Positions 50,920-60,884 of a DNA stretch of 64,000 nucleotides are shown here, piece by piece. The translations under genes and the position numbers were made by a program. Below the pieces are notes generated by a model. The model ran no database searches and was not told the DNA's origin. It saw only the letters and a list, made by a program, of their open reading frames with translations. The DNA is from Chrysogorgia sp. JL179-B06 (lineage: Eukaryota; Cnidaria; Anthozoa; Scleralcyonacea; Chrysogorgiidae): NCBI GenBank assembly GCA_035772405.1, contig JAYKKM010000070.1:643501-707500 (forward strand). Reading direction: 5' to 3'. The first letter of the stretch is position 1. Every line of letters starts with the position of its first letter.

Positions 50920-51525
50920 ATGGAGTGTCTACACGGCGAACCCGCAGCTTTCGTAACAACTAAGAATGGCAAGTTTTGGCTTTGCGACAACAAGAACGAG
51001 AAAAGCTGTGAGTTGTTTTGCCCAGACCAAGATCGTGGTTATTTCGAGACTGCTCTAGTTGTTGCTGTGGGAACAAACGGAGCTCTGCGTCCACCAGAGA
51101 CCAGCTAAGATGCGAGTTGTGAAAGACGTGACGAAAGCAAATTTTGGAAGACCTTTCTTCGTCTGCTGTAGAGAGAGTCCTTGTTCCTTTTGGCAGTGGG
51201 GCAATCGAGTTGAAGATCCGAAGCCGACATGCCAACACGGACTGATTTTTGTCCTAATCAAAAAGAAACGTCCTGTGGTTTTTTTGAATGGAAACCGATT
51301 AAAGACCGCAACGAGCACCGCCAGAATGTTGAGAAAGTTGGTTGTTTGTATAGCAACCCACCACAGCACAGCTACATGGTCTCCGACACAGTTCTTACGT
51401 TTCAAAGCCGGAGGGAAGATCCCAACAATGCCTTCGCTGAGTATATAGGAGAACTACCTAACTTATCGATGCCCACTAACCTCATGGAAGGACGAGTGCC
51501 TGAGGACATAAAAGGATTATTTTAA
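50920..51525 (+). pseudogene. GRF-like zinc-finger gene broken by two frameshifts
   Basis: Three Cys-rich units lie in three frames: CLHGEPAAFVTTKNGKFWLC (from the ATG at 50,920), NFGRPFFVCC with CSFWQWG (about 51,140-51,205) and FCPNQKETSCGFFEWKP (about 51,247-51,297). The GRPFFxC and CxFFxW pattern is that of GRF zinc fingers, single-stranded nucleic-acid binders of nucleases and helicases. The last frame continues to a stop at 51,525. A TATAAAG lies about 50 nt before the ATG. Frame changes near 51,060 and 51,235 inactivate it, unless introns or sequencing errors are involved. Confidence 0.55.
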
Positions 51526-51719
51526 ACAACAATTAGGCTGACGAATACAAAAGACAGAACTCTGAGACTGATATTTGTAAGAAACAAAACGTGTAAATAC
51601 CTTATTAAACAGTAAATAAAGGTAAATTCAAATTGTTAAAATTGTTTTTTCTTTCTACGTACTGACAAGTTCACTTGCGTAACGTTTTTATAATAATAAA
51701 CTTTTATAATTGTTTTCCC

Positions 51720-51770
51720 TTTGTGTCGAATAAAGTATCTTCCTTTGAGTCGAATAAAGTATCTTCCTCA
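51720..51770. repeat. Short direct repeat GTCGAATAAAGTATCTTCCT x2
   Basis: Two near-identical copies start about 26 bases apart in the gap between the GRF-like gene and the leftward membrane-protein gene. Confidence 0.8.
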
Positions 51771-51829
51771 TCGGAGTTTTCATCCGTTAAATTCTCCAGT
51801 TCAATTGCCTCAATACGAACGACCCGTTC

Positions 51830-52318
51830 TTACCCTGCGTGCCAGATATAACCACTAATTGCAGCAACAAATAGAAGTAAAAGCGACACCGATGTAAATG
51901 AAATAATCCAAATGTGCAAAGTTTTGTTGTTAGTGAGTTTCGATTTGGCAGTGGTGACTCTCGAAATAGTACCAGCAATCGTTTTCGTGTAGCTTTTTGT
52001 CCAGGTGATTGGTCTAGGTTCAGGAGACGGGTGATCCAACGGACAACTGGTTAGGATATTCTCACCATGAATGAGATCCTTTTGCGAGCAATTTAAGGGG
52101 TTTGTCAAATCGATAAGTGCGAAGTGGGTAAATACCAGGAGATCGTTCTTCTTTAATTCGGTAATCGCCTTGTGAGATAGAATTAAAACCTGACGCACTG
52201 ACGTTCGGTGACTATTGGCGCAGTTGATCGTTCTTGTCTTGAGCGAGCAAGAACAGTGGATTGTGCACCCATTTACCATCCAAATGAATAATGTAACCCC
52301 AAAGAATACGAGAACCAT
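51830..52318 (-). CDS. Type I membrane protein with signal peptide and LRR-cap-like cysteines, 162 aa
   Basis: I use the ATG at 52318; the longer GTG reading to 52387 is rejected. MVLVFFGVTLFIWMVNGC is a typical signal peptide. Next comes C-x3-C-x-C (CTIHCSCS) with a later Cys, like the N-terminal cap of leucine-rich-repeat proteins. One LRR-like stretch (VRQVLILSHKAITELKK) and an LRR-C-cap-like DLTNPLNCSQ follow, then a Pro/Thr-rich stalk and one TM span (IISFTSVSLLLLFVAAIS). The ORF is intact inside an otherwise decayed unit. It may be a captured receptor-like gene (inference). Confidence 0.5.
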   Translation of the reverse strand: MVLVFFGVTLFIWMVNGCTIHCSCSLKTRTINCANSHRTSVRQVLILSHKAITELKKNDLLVFTHFALIDLTNPLNCSQKDLIHGENILTSCPLDHPSPEPRPITWTKSYTKTIAGTISRVTTAKSKLTNNKTLHIWIISFTSVSLLLLFVAAISGYIWHAG

Positions 52319-52407
52319 TTTAAAAAGTGCTTTGTAATAGCAGCTATTAAAACGACGTGTCCAGTGACAGCTGGACTCATTTCTCACCCATTGCTTGACA
52401 TGTCAAG

Positions 52408-52596
52408 ATGGGCCAGTGTTTTGGAAAACCAATAATCCCCAGTGTGAAACTGACAGATATTTTTAAATGGATACGGTGTCTCTGTACGTGTTGCGGTGGA
52501 AGTGTTGTAATTGTTCAATCTGAGCTTGATGTAAAAGAAGAGACAACACCTCCTGCAGAAAATATACTACGACCCGAAACACAAAGCTATTTTTAG
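52408..52596 (+). CDS. Small MG-C protein with acylation-like N-terminus, 62 aa
   Basis: Starts MGQCFGKP. Gly2 and Cys4 suggest myristoylation/palmitoylation, though Gly rather than Ser at position 6 makes the myristoylation signal weak. A second Cys cluster (RCLCTCC, about 23-29) could add palmitoylation. The tail is acidic with no domain. Its end overlaps the right inverted arm. It parallels the MGCLSSKN protein of the Polinton at 14,552-14,770 in size and signal, without clear sequence similarity. Confidence 0.4.
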   Translation: MGQCFGKPIIPSVKLTDIFKWIRCLCTCCGGSVVIVQSELDVKEETTPPAENILRPETQSYF

Positions 52597-52879
52597 CGGC
52601 GTCGAAAAATTTTTTCGTGTGGCGAAAGATGCTAGTAAAGACATGATAAAACTAGATACGAAAACATGTTCGTGAGTGGGTACGCACTCAGGAGACATAC
52701 TCTCTACACAAACCTGTTCGTAAAAACTTCCCGCGAAACAGAGTGTTTGTTGGGGGTATTGACGACCAGTTCGAATCCGATTTAGCCGATTTTCAATCTT
52801 TGAGTTATATAATGACAATTATAGATTCGTTCTAATTTGTATCGACTGTTTTTCAAAATACGCGTGGGTGAGACCCCTG

Positions 52880-53110
52880 AAAAACAAAACAGGATCTGTT
52901 GTTGCGTGAGCTTCTCATAATATATACTGGATGAAGGACGCGTGCCAAAATATCTTCATACCGATCACGGAACAGAGCGTCGTTTCGAAATCTTATGCGA
53001 TAATTCAACATACACTTTTTCACGGCAAACACTGATACGAAAGCGAGCATAGCCGAGAGATTTATCAGAACGTTGAAACAAAAGATTTACCGTCATTTTA
53101 CGAATTCGTT
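52880..53110 (+). pseudogene. Frameshifted fragment of a retroviral/Polinton-type integrase
   Basis: One frame reads VPKYLHTDHGTE (second catalytic Asp motif); another, further on, reads TKASIAERFIRTLKQK (the Glu motif). The order and spacing match the integrase core of the Polinton at 8,973 (KAAVVERFNRTLK there). A stop and a frame change make it dead. The inverted left arm at 49.34-49.45 kb carries only the first of these motifs. Confidence 0.6.
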
Positions 53111-54100
53111 TATTCAACAATAAGCTAATGTATTAGAAATATATATATATAAGGACTTCGATATACCAGAGAGCGTTTTTACTCTGATCACATGCTTTTA
53201 TACGCTGAGACCGCTGACCATGCATATCATCAACATCCCCCTTCTTTTCTGGATAGTAACTTTACATAATTTTTTTCTATTTTCTATCTAATGAAAAAAT
53301 TACTATAAATTATATTATTACAAGTACCCATTGTCACTTTGCCAGATCGTTTTTTAAAACTCACTATTCCACTATAAAATCCTTCATCCATCCTGGTTTA
53401 CGCTGCGTTCTACGACGTGGTATCCCAACTTGGCCATGCTTGAGTCCTTCGTAAATCAGCCACCTGCGAGTAAGGACGATTGGCCCCCTGGTTTTTCTAT
53501 TTCTTCTATTTCTGCTATTAATACATAATTAATAAAGCTATTTTTACGATCTCAAACGTTATCATTAAAGCTGTCTGGCTGCAGCCACATGAAAAAGGTA
53601 TATAATGATTGGGTTTATCGGTAGAAACACCGTTACATTTTTTTACAGTTTTTTCTTTAAAACTTTCCGTTAATAATAGAACATGGCGGGGGGAAAACTG
53701 CTGTACTGTTGAGGAATCAATTGTTCAACCACCTGAATATTATTAAAATTACTATTTCATACGATCGGTCTCTTGAAGTAATTTAATTTCAGGTCAATGG
53801 GGAATTTTTAATTTTTTTTTATGACCCTACAGATTATGCAATCATAAGATATAGACAAAATCAAAATGAGATAAGGTGAAACCACGTCTTTTTTTCCTGC
53901 CAAAAGTGCTCTTGAAAACCGTTTAGTTGTTGATTTTCTACGCTTGTTTTTTCGTCGGACCCTACAGACTTTATGATAGAAATAAGTTTGTCCCCTGGCC
54001 GCGCGGGCCGAAGCCCTGAGGGCGAGGGTGCTAATATCGACCGGCGTTTAGTCCCTCATCACGGCAATCCTAGCGTTTGGAGTCTCACATGCAGTTTCCT

Positions 54101-54136
<36 letters not shown>

Positions 54137-55129
54137 GGATCAACGTCGTCGATCATGCGCGGCATCGGAAAATTTGGCCCTGGTAACTAGATATAGACAG
54201 AAGTTGATTGGTAGACCTCTGCATTTGAATTAATATTTAAATTGCAACCGTCAGGATTGCGAATGCAAAAATTTAAACGGTTTTTTGGTGCGTTAAATTT
54301 GGCGTAATTTAAATTTAAATTGACGCCAGCACGAAAACCGTTTTCCGGAAGAGCCGCCATTGGCCGACGGCGAAAGTTATATGCCATAAAAACCAGCCAT
54401 TTCCTCACAAAATCATCGGATATTGACATTATCAGCTGATTTCATGCCGAAGCTGTAGTGTTGAAGGACAATATAATCAAAGAAAGGCACAAGTAAAAGG
54501 TAAATAAATTAGTATTGTCAAACAATGACTAATAATTATGTACATTTGTCACCGACTCACCGGTCTGTGTTGAGCAATTCATTTGCCTTTTCTGCATAGT
54601 TTTTTTGGTTAGGATTAAGGTTAGGTTTAGGATTTTGGTGATATTTACCCACATTTCGTCGAATTCGAAGAGACTATAGCGTCGTACGGCTACCGTACGA
54701 ATAGCCATTACCTTCAGTTCAGTGCTTCACTTTAGTTTATCGTTTAACTTTTTGACTTGACTCGCTAATTTTAATGTAATTTAAATAATTGTACACTGTA
54801 TTGTGTATTTGCTCCAAGCTCCGAAATCTAATAGACACATTTTGAAATACTTAACAGAGAGATTAGGAAAAATTTGTGTAATGTTTTAAATGTTTAGAAT
54901 TTTCAAAACATATATGTATAATATTTTGACAGTTGGAATTAAATCCATGCAGTTTAAAATATATACCATTTGTTCTTTATAATACTGCAGAATAGTAAGT
55001 GGTAGTACAAATTTTGGAATTGCATGTACAGTATGTATATTATTTGATTAAAACCTGGCCTACAATTTTGTAGCAATAAACAAGCATTACTGTATACTTG
55101 TCCGTGTTAATATATACACTGCTGTAGTG
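53111..55129. other. Intergenic, AT-rich with repeat debris
   Basis: A (TA)n microsatellite lies at about 54,104-54,132, preceded by a GC-rich segment (54.0 kb) that looks like repeat debris. No gene seen. Confidence 0.4.
54104..54132. repeat. (TA)n microsatellite
   Basis: About 14 uninterrupted TA units. Confidence 0.95.
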
Positions 55130-55159
55130 AATAAGGGAGAGCTCGGGGGGAAACAGACG

Positions 55160-55500
55160 ATACAGTACATGGATGATTGTCAAGCAAGCTCATATCCTTA
55201 GAAAAATTATTCTGTATCCAGGGATAACTTTCTGATTTCCAGTGAGATGCTCTGACCATTGAGCTACCAAGACTCAGATGGTGAGTGAAGGTTACATTGA
55301 TGTACTGATTCTATTGATATAACAGCAGTGTATATATTAACACCCAATCATTACTGATATATATAGTAACTGCTGTGCATAGGCAGTACATATATCATTA
55401 GAACAAGTACATCATTGTAACCTCTCGCCATCTGAATCTCAATGGCTCAATGGTTAGAGGCCGTCACTGGCAATAAGGTTATAATTTTTTCAACCAGGAA
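55160..55500. repeat. Inverted pair of tRNA-like (SINE) fragments
   Basis: On the minus strand near 55,240-55,280, TAGCTCAATGGTCAGAGC is a tRNA A-box-like sequence. On the plus strand near 55,440, GGCTCAATGGTTAGAGG is similar. The surrounding sequence is partly mirrored (AGATGGTGAG against CTCGCCATCT), so two copies face each other. Confidence 0.5.
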
Positions 55501-55833
55501 TATTATGTTTCTGACGATATGATCTTGACGTCCATGTTTTGTATACTGGCATGTATTCCATATATAATCTGTGTTTACAGTACTCCATCCATTATGGAAC
55601 ATGTTAGACCTACAGTACTTAGCTGGCTTAGTGGGTCACAACTTATTATGTCAATGTAAAATACAGCTTATTATTATTATTATGTTCACATTGGGTATAG
55701 GCATGGCATCCTGAATATAGGTTATAATATATATGTGCATGGTGATATAATTTAGATACTATAGTACACAATGCCATATATATATGCTTTGTTACATGGC
55801 AAATATGGTATCTGCAATCTGCATTAGGCATTA

Positions 55834-55932
55834 TTATAATTATTATTATTATTATTATTAATGCATTATTATTATTAGTATTAATAAAAATAATATTAAT
55901 AATAATAATAATAATATAATAATAATACAATA
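55834..55932. repeat. (ATT)n/(AAT)n microsatellite cluster
   Basis: Runs of TTA then AAT units with interruptions; a shorter TTA run is at 55,670-55,682. Confidence 0.92.
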
Positions 55933-57283
55933 ATATTTATACAGGATAGCCCCTTCAATGCTAACACTGGTATCAATATATGGGGGGTTTTCTAACAAAT
56001 TACAGTTGTTACACATTTCAACACATATTCATATTTGTACAGTACAATGTTACAAAAACTAATTTTAACTCAAAAGTTGTATATCCTTCACATATTGTCA
56101 ATTAAGGCAATAGATAATGGTGCTAATAACATGCATGAACAGATTAATTGAAACATGGAAAATAGCTCTTGACTGGTAGATATGATGTTAAAATGCCATG
56201 GAATTTCCTAACTAGCATATAACACAATGTAACTTTTAATTGCTTCTAATACAAGAGGTACAAAACTTGGGATTTCTATTAACCAATCAGTTTCAAGTCC
56301 TGACTTAGGAAAGATCAGTTTCCCTGACATGCATAGAGACCTGATTATGACCATCAATATTTAGTTATCAATATTCCTGCCAGCTCCACATCACAGTAGT
56401 CCAATGTGGGTAGAATTATCAACTTACAGAACACTCATGTATGATAGAGATGCATTTTCTTCCTTCAACAGCCTTTGGTGTCTATATACTAAATACTGCA
56501 TTGATTATTTCGTGAGTTATCAATTTGTGATAAAAGTAATTTCTTTCTTAGTGATTGATGGTAGAAACCCACTGTTCTGTTGCTGCACTCAAAAATTAAA
56601 CCGTTTGGGCTACATGTATTTATTTTGATGTCCTATGAAACAATTAAATTCAGACAATACAAAGCTCTGAAAGATATTGTCCACTGAAAATTTATTTAGT
56701 TTGGCAAATGAAGTGGCTATTATCTAATTCAAGTAATTTAGAACTAAAAGAAGTATTGTACTGTAAGTTTCAAACAGCAATTGGGCGAGGGGTTGTTGCG
56801 TATTTCTAGTGTTATGGTTAATACTATACATGACAAAAAGTGTTTATTTTTAATGGTTGAGCAGTTTCGAGGAAATACAGTGAAGAAAAAAGGAAACCCG
56901 TGCTATTTTGATAGTCGAAAAACTCACTTCATGCTATTACCCATATAAATTAACTGTTGAGAATAAAAATAAGAAAACGTTTGAAAGATTGACTTCTCAG
57001 GTTTTGTTGATAAAAATATTTTATTATGCACCATAGTTACATCATGCTGCTATGGCAAAATATCATTCCGATAAACTTGAATTGGTTCACGTTAAGTTGC
57101 TTACTAACAAACTAAACAACCTCTTCGATAAATTCTTCAATAAAAAAATGACGGCTGGTTGGGGTGGCTATCCACATGGATTATCAAAAATATTGATGAG
57201 TGTAATGCTGGTAACAACTCCGTACCCGGCGAGTGGAGATAAGACCCTACGCTGGCTTGCCAACCCAACCTCATACCCATGTG
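55933..57283. other. Intergenic, AT-rich
   Basis: No exon recognised. The 57.2-kb segment CCGTACCC ... AACCTCATACCC vaguely recalls the foldback ends. Confidence 0.35.
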
Positions 57284-57543
57284 CCCTATTATCCCGCATA
57301 TAAGCGCATGCGTCTAGAAGCGGAAATTCACGATTTTTCGAGTCAAAATCGCCGTTTAGAGGCGCATGCGCCTATGAAAATTCGCATTTAGTCAATAGAC
57401 AATTTTCGTAAGAAGCACGTATACATATGTATCCATTAAAAGTATTCTGGTATGGTACTTGTTCTCGTCTATTAAACTCAGATTTTGATCATTAAAGGGC
57501 GCATGCACCATAACCGGGGGTGCTTATATGCGGGGTAATAGGG
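57284..57543. mobile_element. 260-bp MITE with CCCTATTA-type inverted ends
   Basis: CCCTATTATCCCGCATATAA at the left matches the inverse of the right end (TTATATGCGGGGTAATAGGG) with one mismatch. GCGCATGCG palindromes lie inside. Non-coding. Its right end abuts the Penelope-like fragment. Confidence 0.82.
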
Positions 57544-58470
57544 TATTTTGTCCATTCGCCCAGGCAGAGATCCATTTGTTGCGTCCAGCAACGATTGGAC
57601 GCAACTTGAGATCTGGTGGAGCTTGTACTTTAATGTACGTCGAGTTTTGTTGGAGTATTGGCTTCCTTCACAGTTTGCGACTTATGTATTTTAGGAAGTC
57701 CATAGAAGTTAGATGTTTTCCACGCGAAATTCTGTAAATATTCTTTCTCTTTCTTCGTTGTTTCTTGGTCGAATTTCTTTAAGTGTTTTCCGATCTTTTT
57801 AATAATTTTGTCATCATAGTTAACATCAGTCAGTTCTGTGTAATGTTCGTTGTCGGCCAGCATTTCGTGAACCTTTGCGCGATAAAATGTTTTGTCCATA
57901 ATTACGGTCGCTCCCCCTTTATCGGCTTCCTTTATGATGATTGTGTCGTCGTTTTTTAGTTCGTTTAGAGCGTTCTGTTCACCTCTGGTTAGGTTGCTTT
58001 TCTTTACCGTTGCGTGTTGTTTATGGTAGTTTGTTGTGGCGTCAAAAGATGTTCAGATATTTATCTTCTGACTTTGGTGGTACAAAGTTTGATGGATTCT
58101 TCACCAACGATTTGTCATCTCCATTTGGTTGACGGTTGTTGAAGTATTCAAGTAGACGCATCTTTCTACTGAATTCTTGAATGTCTGTTTTTAGTTCGCT
58201 TCTATTCTGTTTTGGCGTTGGAGTGAATTTAAGACCTCGTTCTAATAGTTTAATTTCTTCATTGGATAGTTCTCTTGACGACATATTAATTATTTTGGGC
58301 TGCGTTGTTTTCGCGTTTTCTTGTTGTCGGTCATTTTGTCTCACTTCTGCTGTTCGTGGAAGATTTGTTGCTGTTGTGTGAGGTTCGGTGTGTCGTTCAG
58401 ATGGTAGGAACTCATCCCCAAAAAATGTGGACCTCTTTGGAAGGAGTACATTGGCCGTTGAGGTTGAGGT
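57544..58470 (-). mobile_element. Penelope-like retroelement fragment (N-terminal region and start of RT)
   Basis: Reading leftward: ELSNEEIKLLERGLKFTP, SNLTRGEQNALNELK, IIIKEADKGGATVIMD and NFYGLPKIHKS, the signature of Penelope-like elements just before and within RT motif 1-2. A one-base shift near 58,042 breaks the frame. The element stops near 57,640 before the catalytic YxDD region, so it is a truncated, inactive copy. Confidence 0.85.

Positions 58471-58472
<2 letters not shown>

Positions 58473-58512
<40 letters not shown>
58473..58512. repeat. (TA)n microsatellite at the palindrome's left edge
   Basis: About 20 TA units running directly into the left arm of the palindromic element. 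Confidence 0.95.
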
Positions 58513-58517
<5 letters not shown>

Positions 58518-58785
58518 TGGATCCAGAGAAGTTTGACCCAAAAACATATATATATATGTCGTCCATTAATTGTGCACGTGGGAATAATGATACAAGAACA
58601 CATACATTAGATGACGTGCGTTGCTCATGGTTGAATTAATTCAAAGAAAAACATTGTCGGTGATTTTGAGTTTGCTTATTGCATGTTTACTGAACGCAAG
58701 CGATTTGAGAGAATAGCACACTCGAACATCACATGATTTGCACGTTAAATTGATAGCTCTTGTAGTCTCTAGCACCATGGTTTAC

Positions 58786-59125
58786 ATGAGTGAAGATTTA
58801 CGCTGGCTAGTCGTTATCTATCGGTTCCAGAATAACATACATCCATCTGATATTGCGAGAATGCTTCATCTTTCACTTTCAACAGTGAAGCGAATAATTG
58901 CAAGGTTTAATTTAATTAACTGGTTCTGTCTCAACGATGAGAATGGGTCGCCCCCCATAAGTATGTTGTTAACGAGGTCTCAGATGCTCATATGAATACA
59001 TCCTGAGTAAGGAGACGACATACTTAAAAGAAATGACCCATGAGCTCAACGACGTTACAGGTTCATTGCTTACAATTCCAAGTATGCAATACCTATTGAA
59101 AAGATTTGGATACTCACGAAAGAAA
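58786..59125 (+). pseudogene. N-terminal half of a Tc1/mariner-like transposase (left arm copy)
   Basis: MSEDLRWLVVIYRFQ followed by a helix-turn-helix (IHPSDIARMLHLSLSTVKRI) typical of Tc1/mariner/IS630-type or similar transposases. A frame change near 58,990 follows, then YLKEMTHELNDVTGSLLTI and RFGYSRKK before a GTAAGT donor. There is no catalytic DDE region, so the copy is incomplete. Confidence 0.6.
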
Positions 59126-59880
59126 GTAAGTACGAAGTTTAACGTTTATAGCTGTCAATTCAAAAAGCTTAAGAATCGGTCGATTGAATCCACTTAATTT
59201 TAAATATTCATACCAGATGTCGCATACGCTTAAATTGCCCTGCATTCTTCAATGATGAATTATAATCAAATTGAATTAAGTATATATGCAATTAAACCAA
59301 AGTCTCGCACTGAGTAAACAGAAAACTGTTAAATACTAGAAGTAGTGCTGCATGAAAGGTCCTACGTTAGAAAACTTGCATTTTCGGATTTCCCTGAGAG
59401 TGACTAGCTACGGCAATAATAAACTGGGCAAACTTGTAGTGCAAATTACATGTAAGAACACTCGCATCCATGAATAAAAAATAAATTAGGTCTTGGACAG
59501 TTTTATTAGTTTCTCGCAGCTTTTCTTGCTCCACTTGCAACTCTAACCTGTATGGCGCTGGCTAAAATAGACAAGTTATCCATTCGGACGAAAGGCCAAG
59601 CAAATGCAGATATTCTATATATAAAGTGCGTACATTACAAGGCTCCAAAATGTATACATATTCAGTATTGTTTTATCAACAAGATTTAGTAGTTAAATAT
59701 CTACCAAGTACATTTAATAGTGTTTTTAAATGTTGCATCACATGTTGCATGAATGGACTCGAATGATGTTTTGCTAGGTTTGTCGCCTTCGATGAATATT
59801 TAAAATTAAATGGATTCAATCTACCGATTCTTAAGCTTTTTGAATTGCCAGCTATAAACGTTAAACTTCGTACTTACTTT

Positions 59881-60224
59881 CTTTCGTGAGTATCCAAATC
59901 TTTTCAATAGGTATTGCATACTTGGAATTGTAAGCAATGAACCTGTAACATCGTTGAGCTCATGGGTCATTTCTTTTAAGTATGTCGTCTCCTTACTCAG
60001 GATGTATTCATATAAGGATCTGAGACCTCGTTAACAACATACTTATGGGGGGCGACCCATTCTCATCGTTGAGACAGAACCGGTTAATTAAATTAAACCT
60101 TGCAATTATTCGCTTCACTGTTGAAAGTGAAAGATGAAGCATTCTCGCAATATCAGATGGATGTATGTTATTCTGGAACCGATAGATAACGACCAGCCAG
60201 CGTAAATCTTCACTCATGTAAACA
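59881..60224 (-). pseudogene. N-terminal half of the same transposase (right arm copy)
   Basis: Mirror copy with only a few substitutions (for example NRFCLNDEN for NWFCLNDEN). The same frame change and donor site are present, so the break predates the inverted duplication or the copies have been kept alike by conversion. Confidence 0.6.
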
Positions 60225-60512
60225 TGCATGGTGCTAGAGACTACAAGAGCTATTAATTTAACGTGCAAATCATGTGATGTTCGAGTGTGCTATTCTCTCA
60301 AATCGCTTGCGTTTAGTAAACATGCAATAAACAAACTGAAAATCACCGACTTATGAATTCTCAATGTTTTTATTTGAATTAATTCAACCATGAGCAACGT
60401 GCACGTCATCTGATGTATGTGTTCTTGTATCATTATTCCCACGTGCACAATTAATGGACGACATATATATATGTTTTTGGGTCAAACTTCTCTGGATCCA
60501 GTGTGTATATAT

Positions 60513-60553
<41 letters not shown>

Positions 60554-60554
60554 C

Positions 60555-60617
<63 letters not shown>
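60513..60617. repeat. (TAGA)n microsatellite, 3' tail of the LINE
   Basis: About 26 tetranucleotide units with one interruption (GACAGATAG near 60,550). On the minus strand it follows the LINE 3' untranslated region, where such simple tails are common. Confidence 0.92.
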
Positions 60618-60884
60618 ATAGCTTTAATTCCTCCAATACTGAAGATTCCCGTATTATCCCCGGGTCAGGATTAAGAATATGAACTATTAACTATATACAA
60701 ATTATTACTATGCTAAATTATCAAACCATCAGTTAAAAACTAGAAAAGGGATTAAACAATTAAAAGTTAAAAAAAAATTAAGAACGTTAATAATTTAACT
60801 TTCTAGCTAATAAATGTATACATTGTTTGATTATTCAATCATAAAATATAAATCAATCATAAAATATAAACATAAAAAGAAGGG
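60618..60884 (-). other. 3' untranslated region of the LINE
   Basis: AT-rich, no ORF, between the RT stop codon and the TAGA tail. Confidence 0.6.

Larger units (their letters stand above)
49342..53110. mobile_element. Inverted-repeat structure with integrase remnants, candidate second Polinton-like relic
   Basis: Arms 49,342-49,796 and 52,578-53,038 are inverted copies of about 455-460 bp with scattered differences. The right arm and its outward flank read as a retroviral/Polinton-type integrase segment. The interior holds small open genes (43 aa, GRF-like zinc finger, signal/TM protein, MG-C protein). No PolB, ATPase or capsid gene is left. Confidence 0.6.
58503..60514. mobile_element. 2-kb palindromic element: two inverted half-transposons
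   Basis: The left arm (58,503-59,212) and right arm (59,792-60,514) are inverted copies of over 700 bp, including ACACTGGATCCAGAG at both outer ends. A 579-bp unpaired centre separates them. Each arm carries the 5' part of the same transposase gene. Confidence 0.9.

Noticed and set aside
55240..55460. Functional tRNA gene
   Set aside because: Only A-box similarity is clear; no acceptor stem or proper T-arm pairing could be found.
58341..58610. ORFs rich in Ile-Tyr repeats
   Set aside because: They are translations of the TA microsatellite.
60451..60636. Ser-Ile-Tyr-Leu repeat ORF
   Set aside because: Translation of the TAGA microsatellite.
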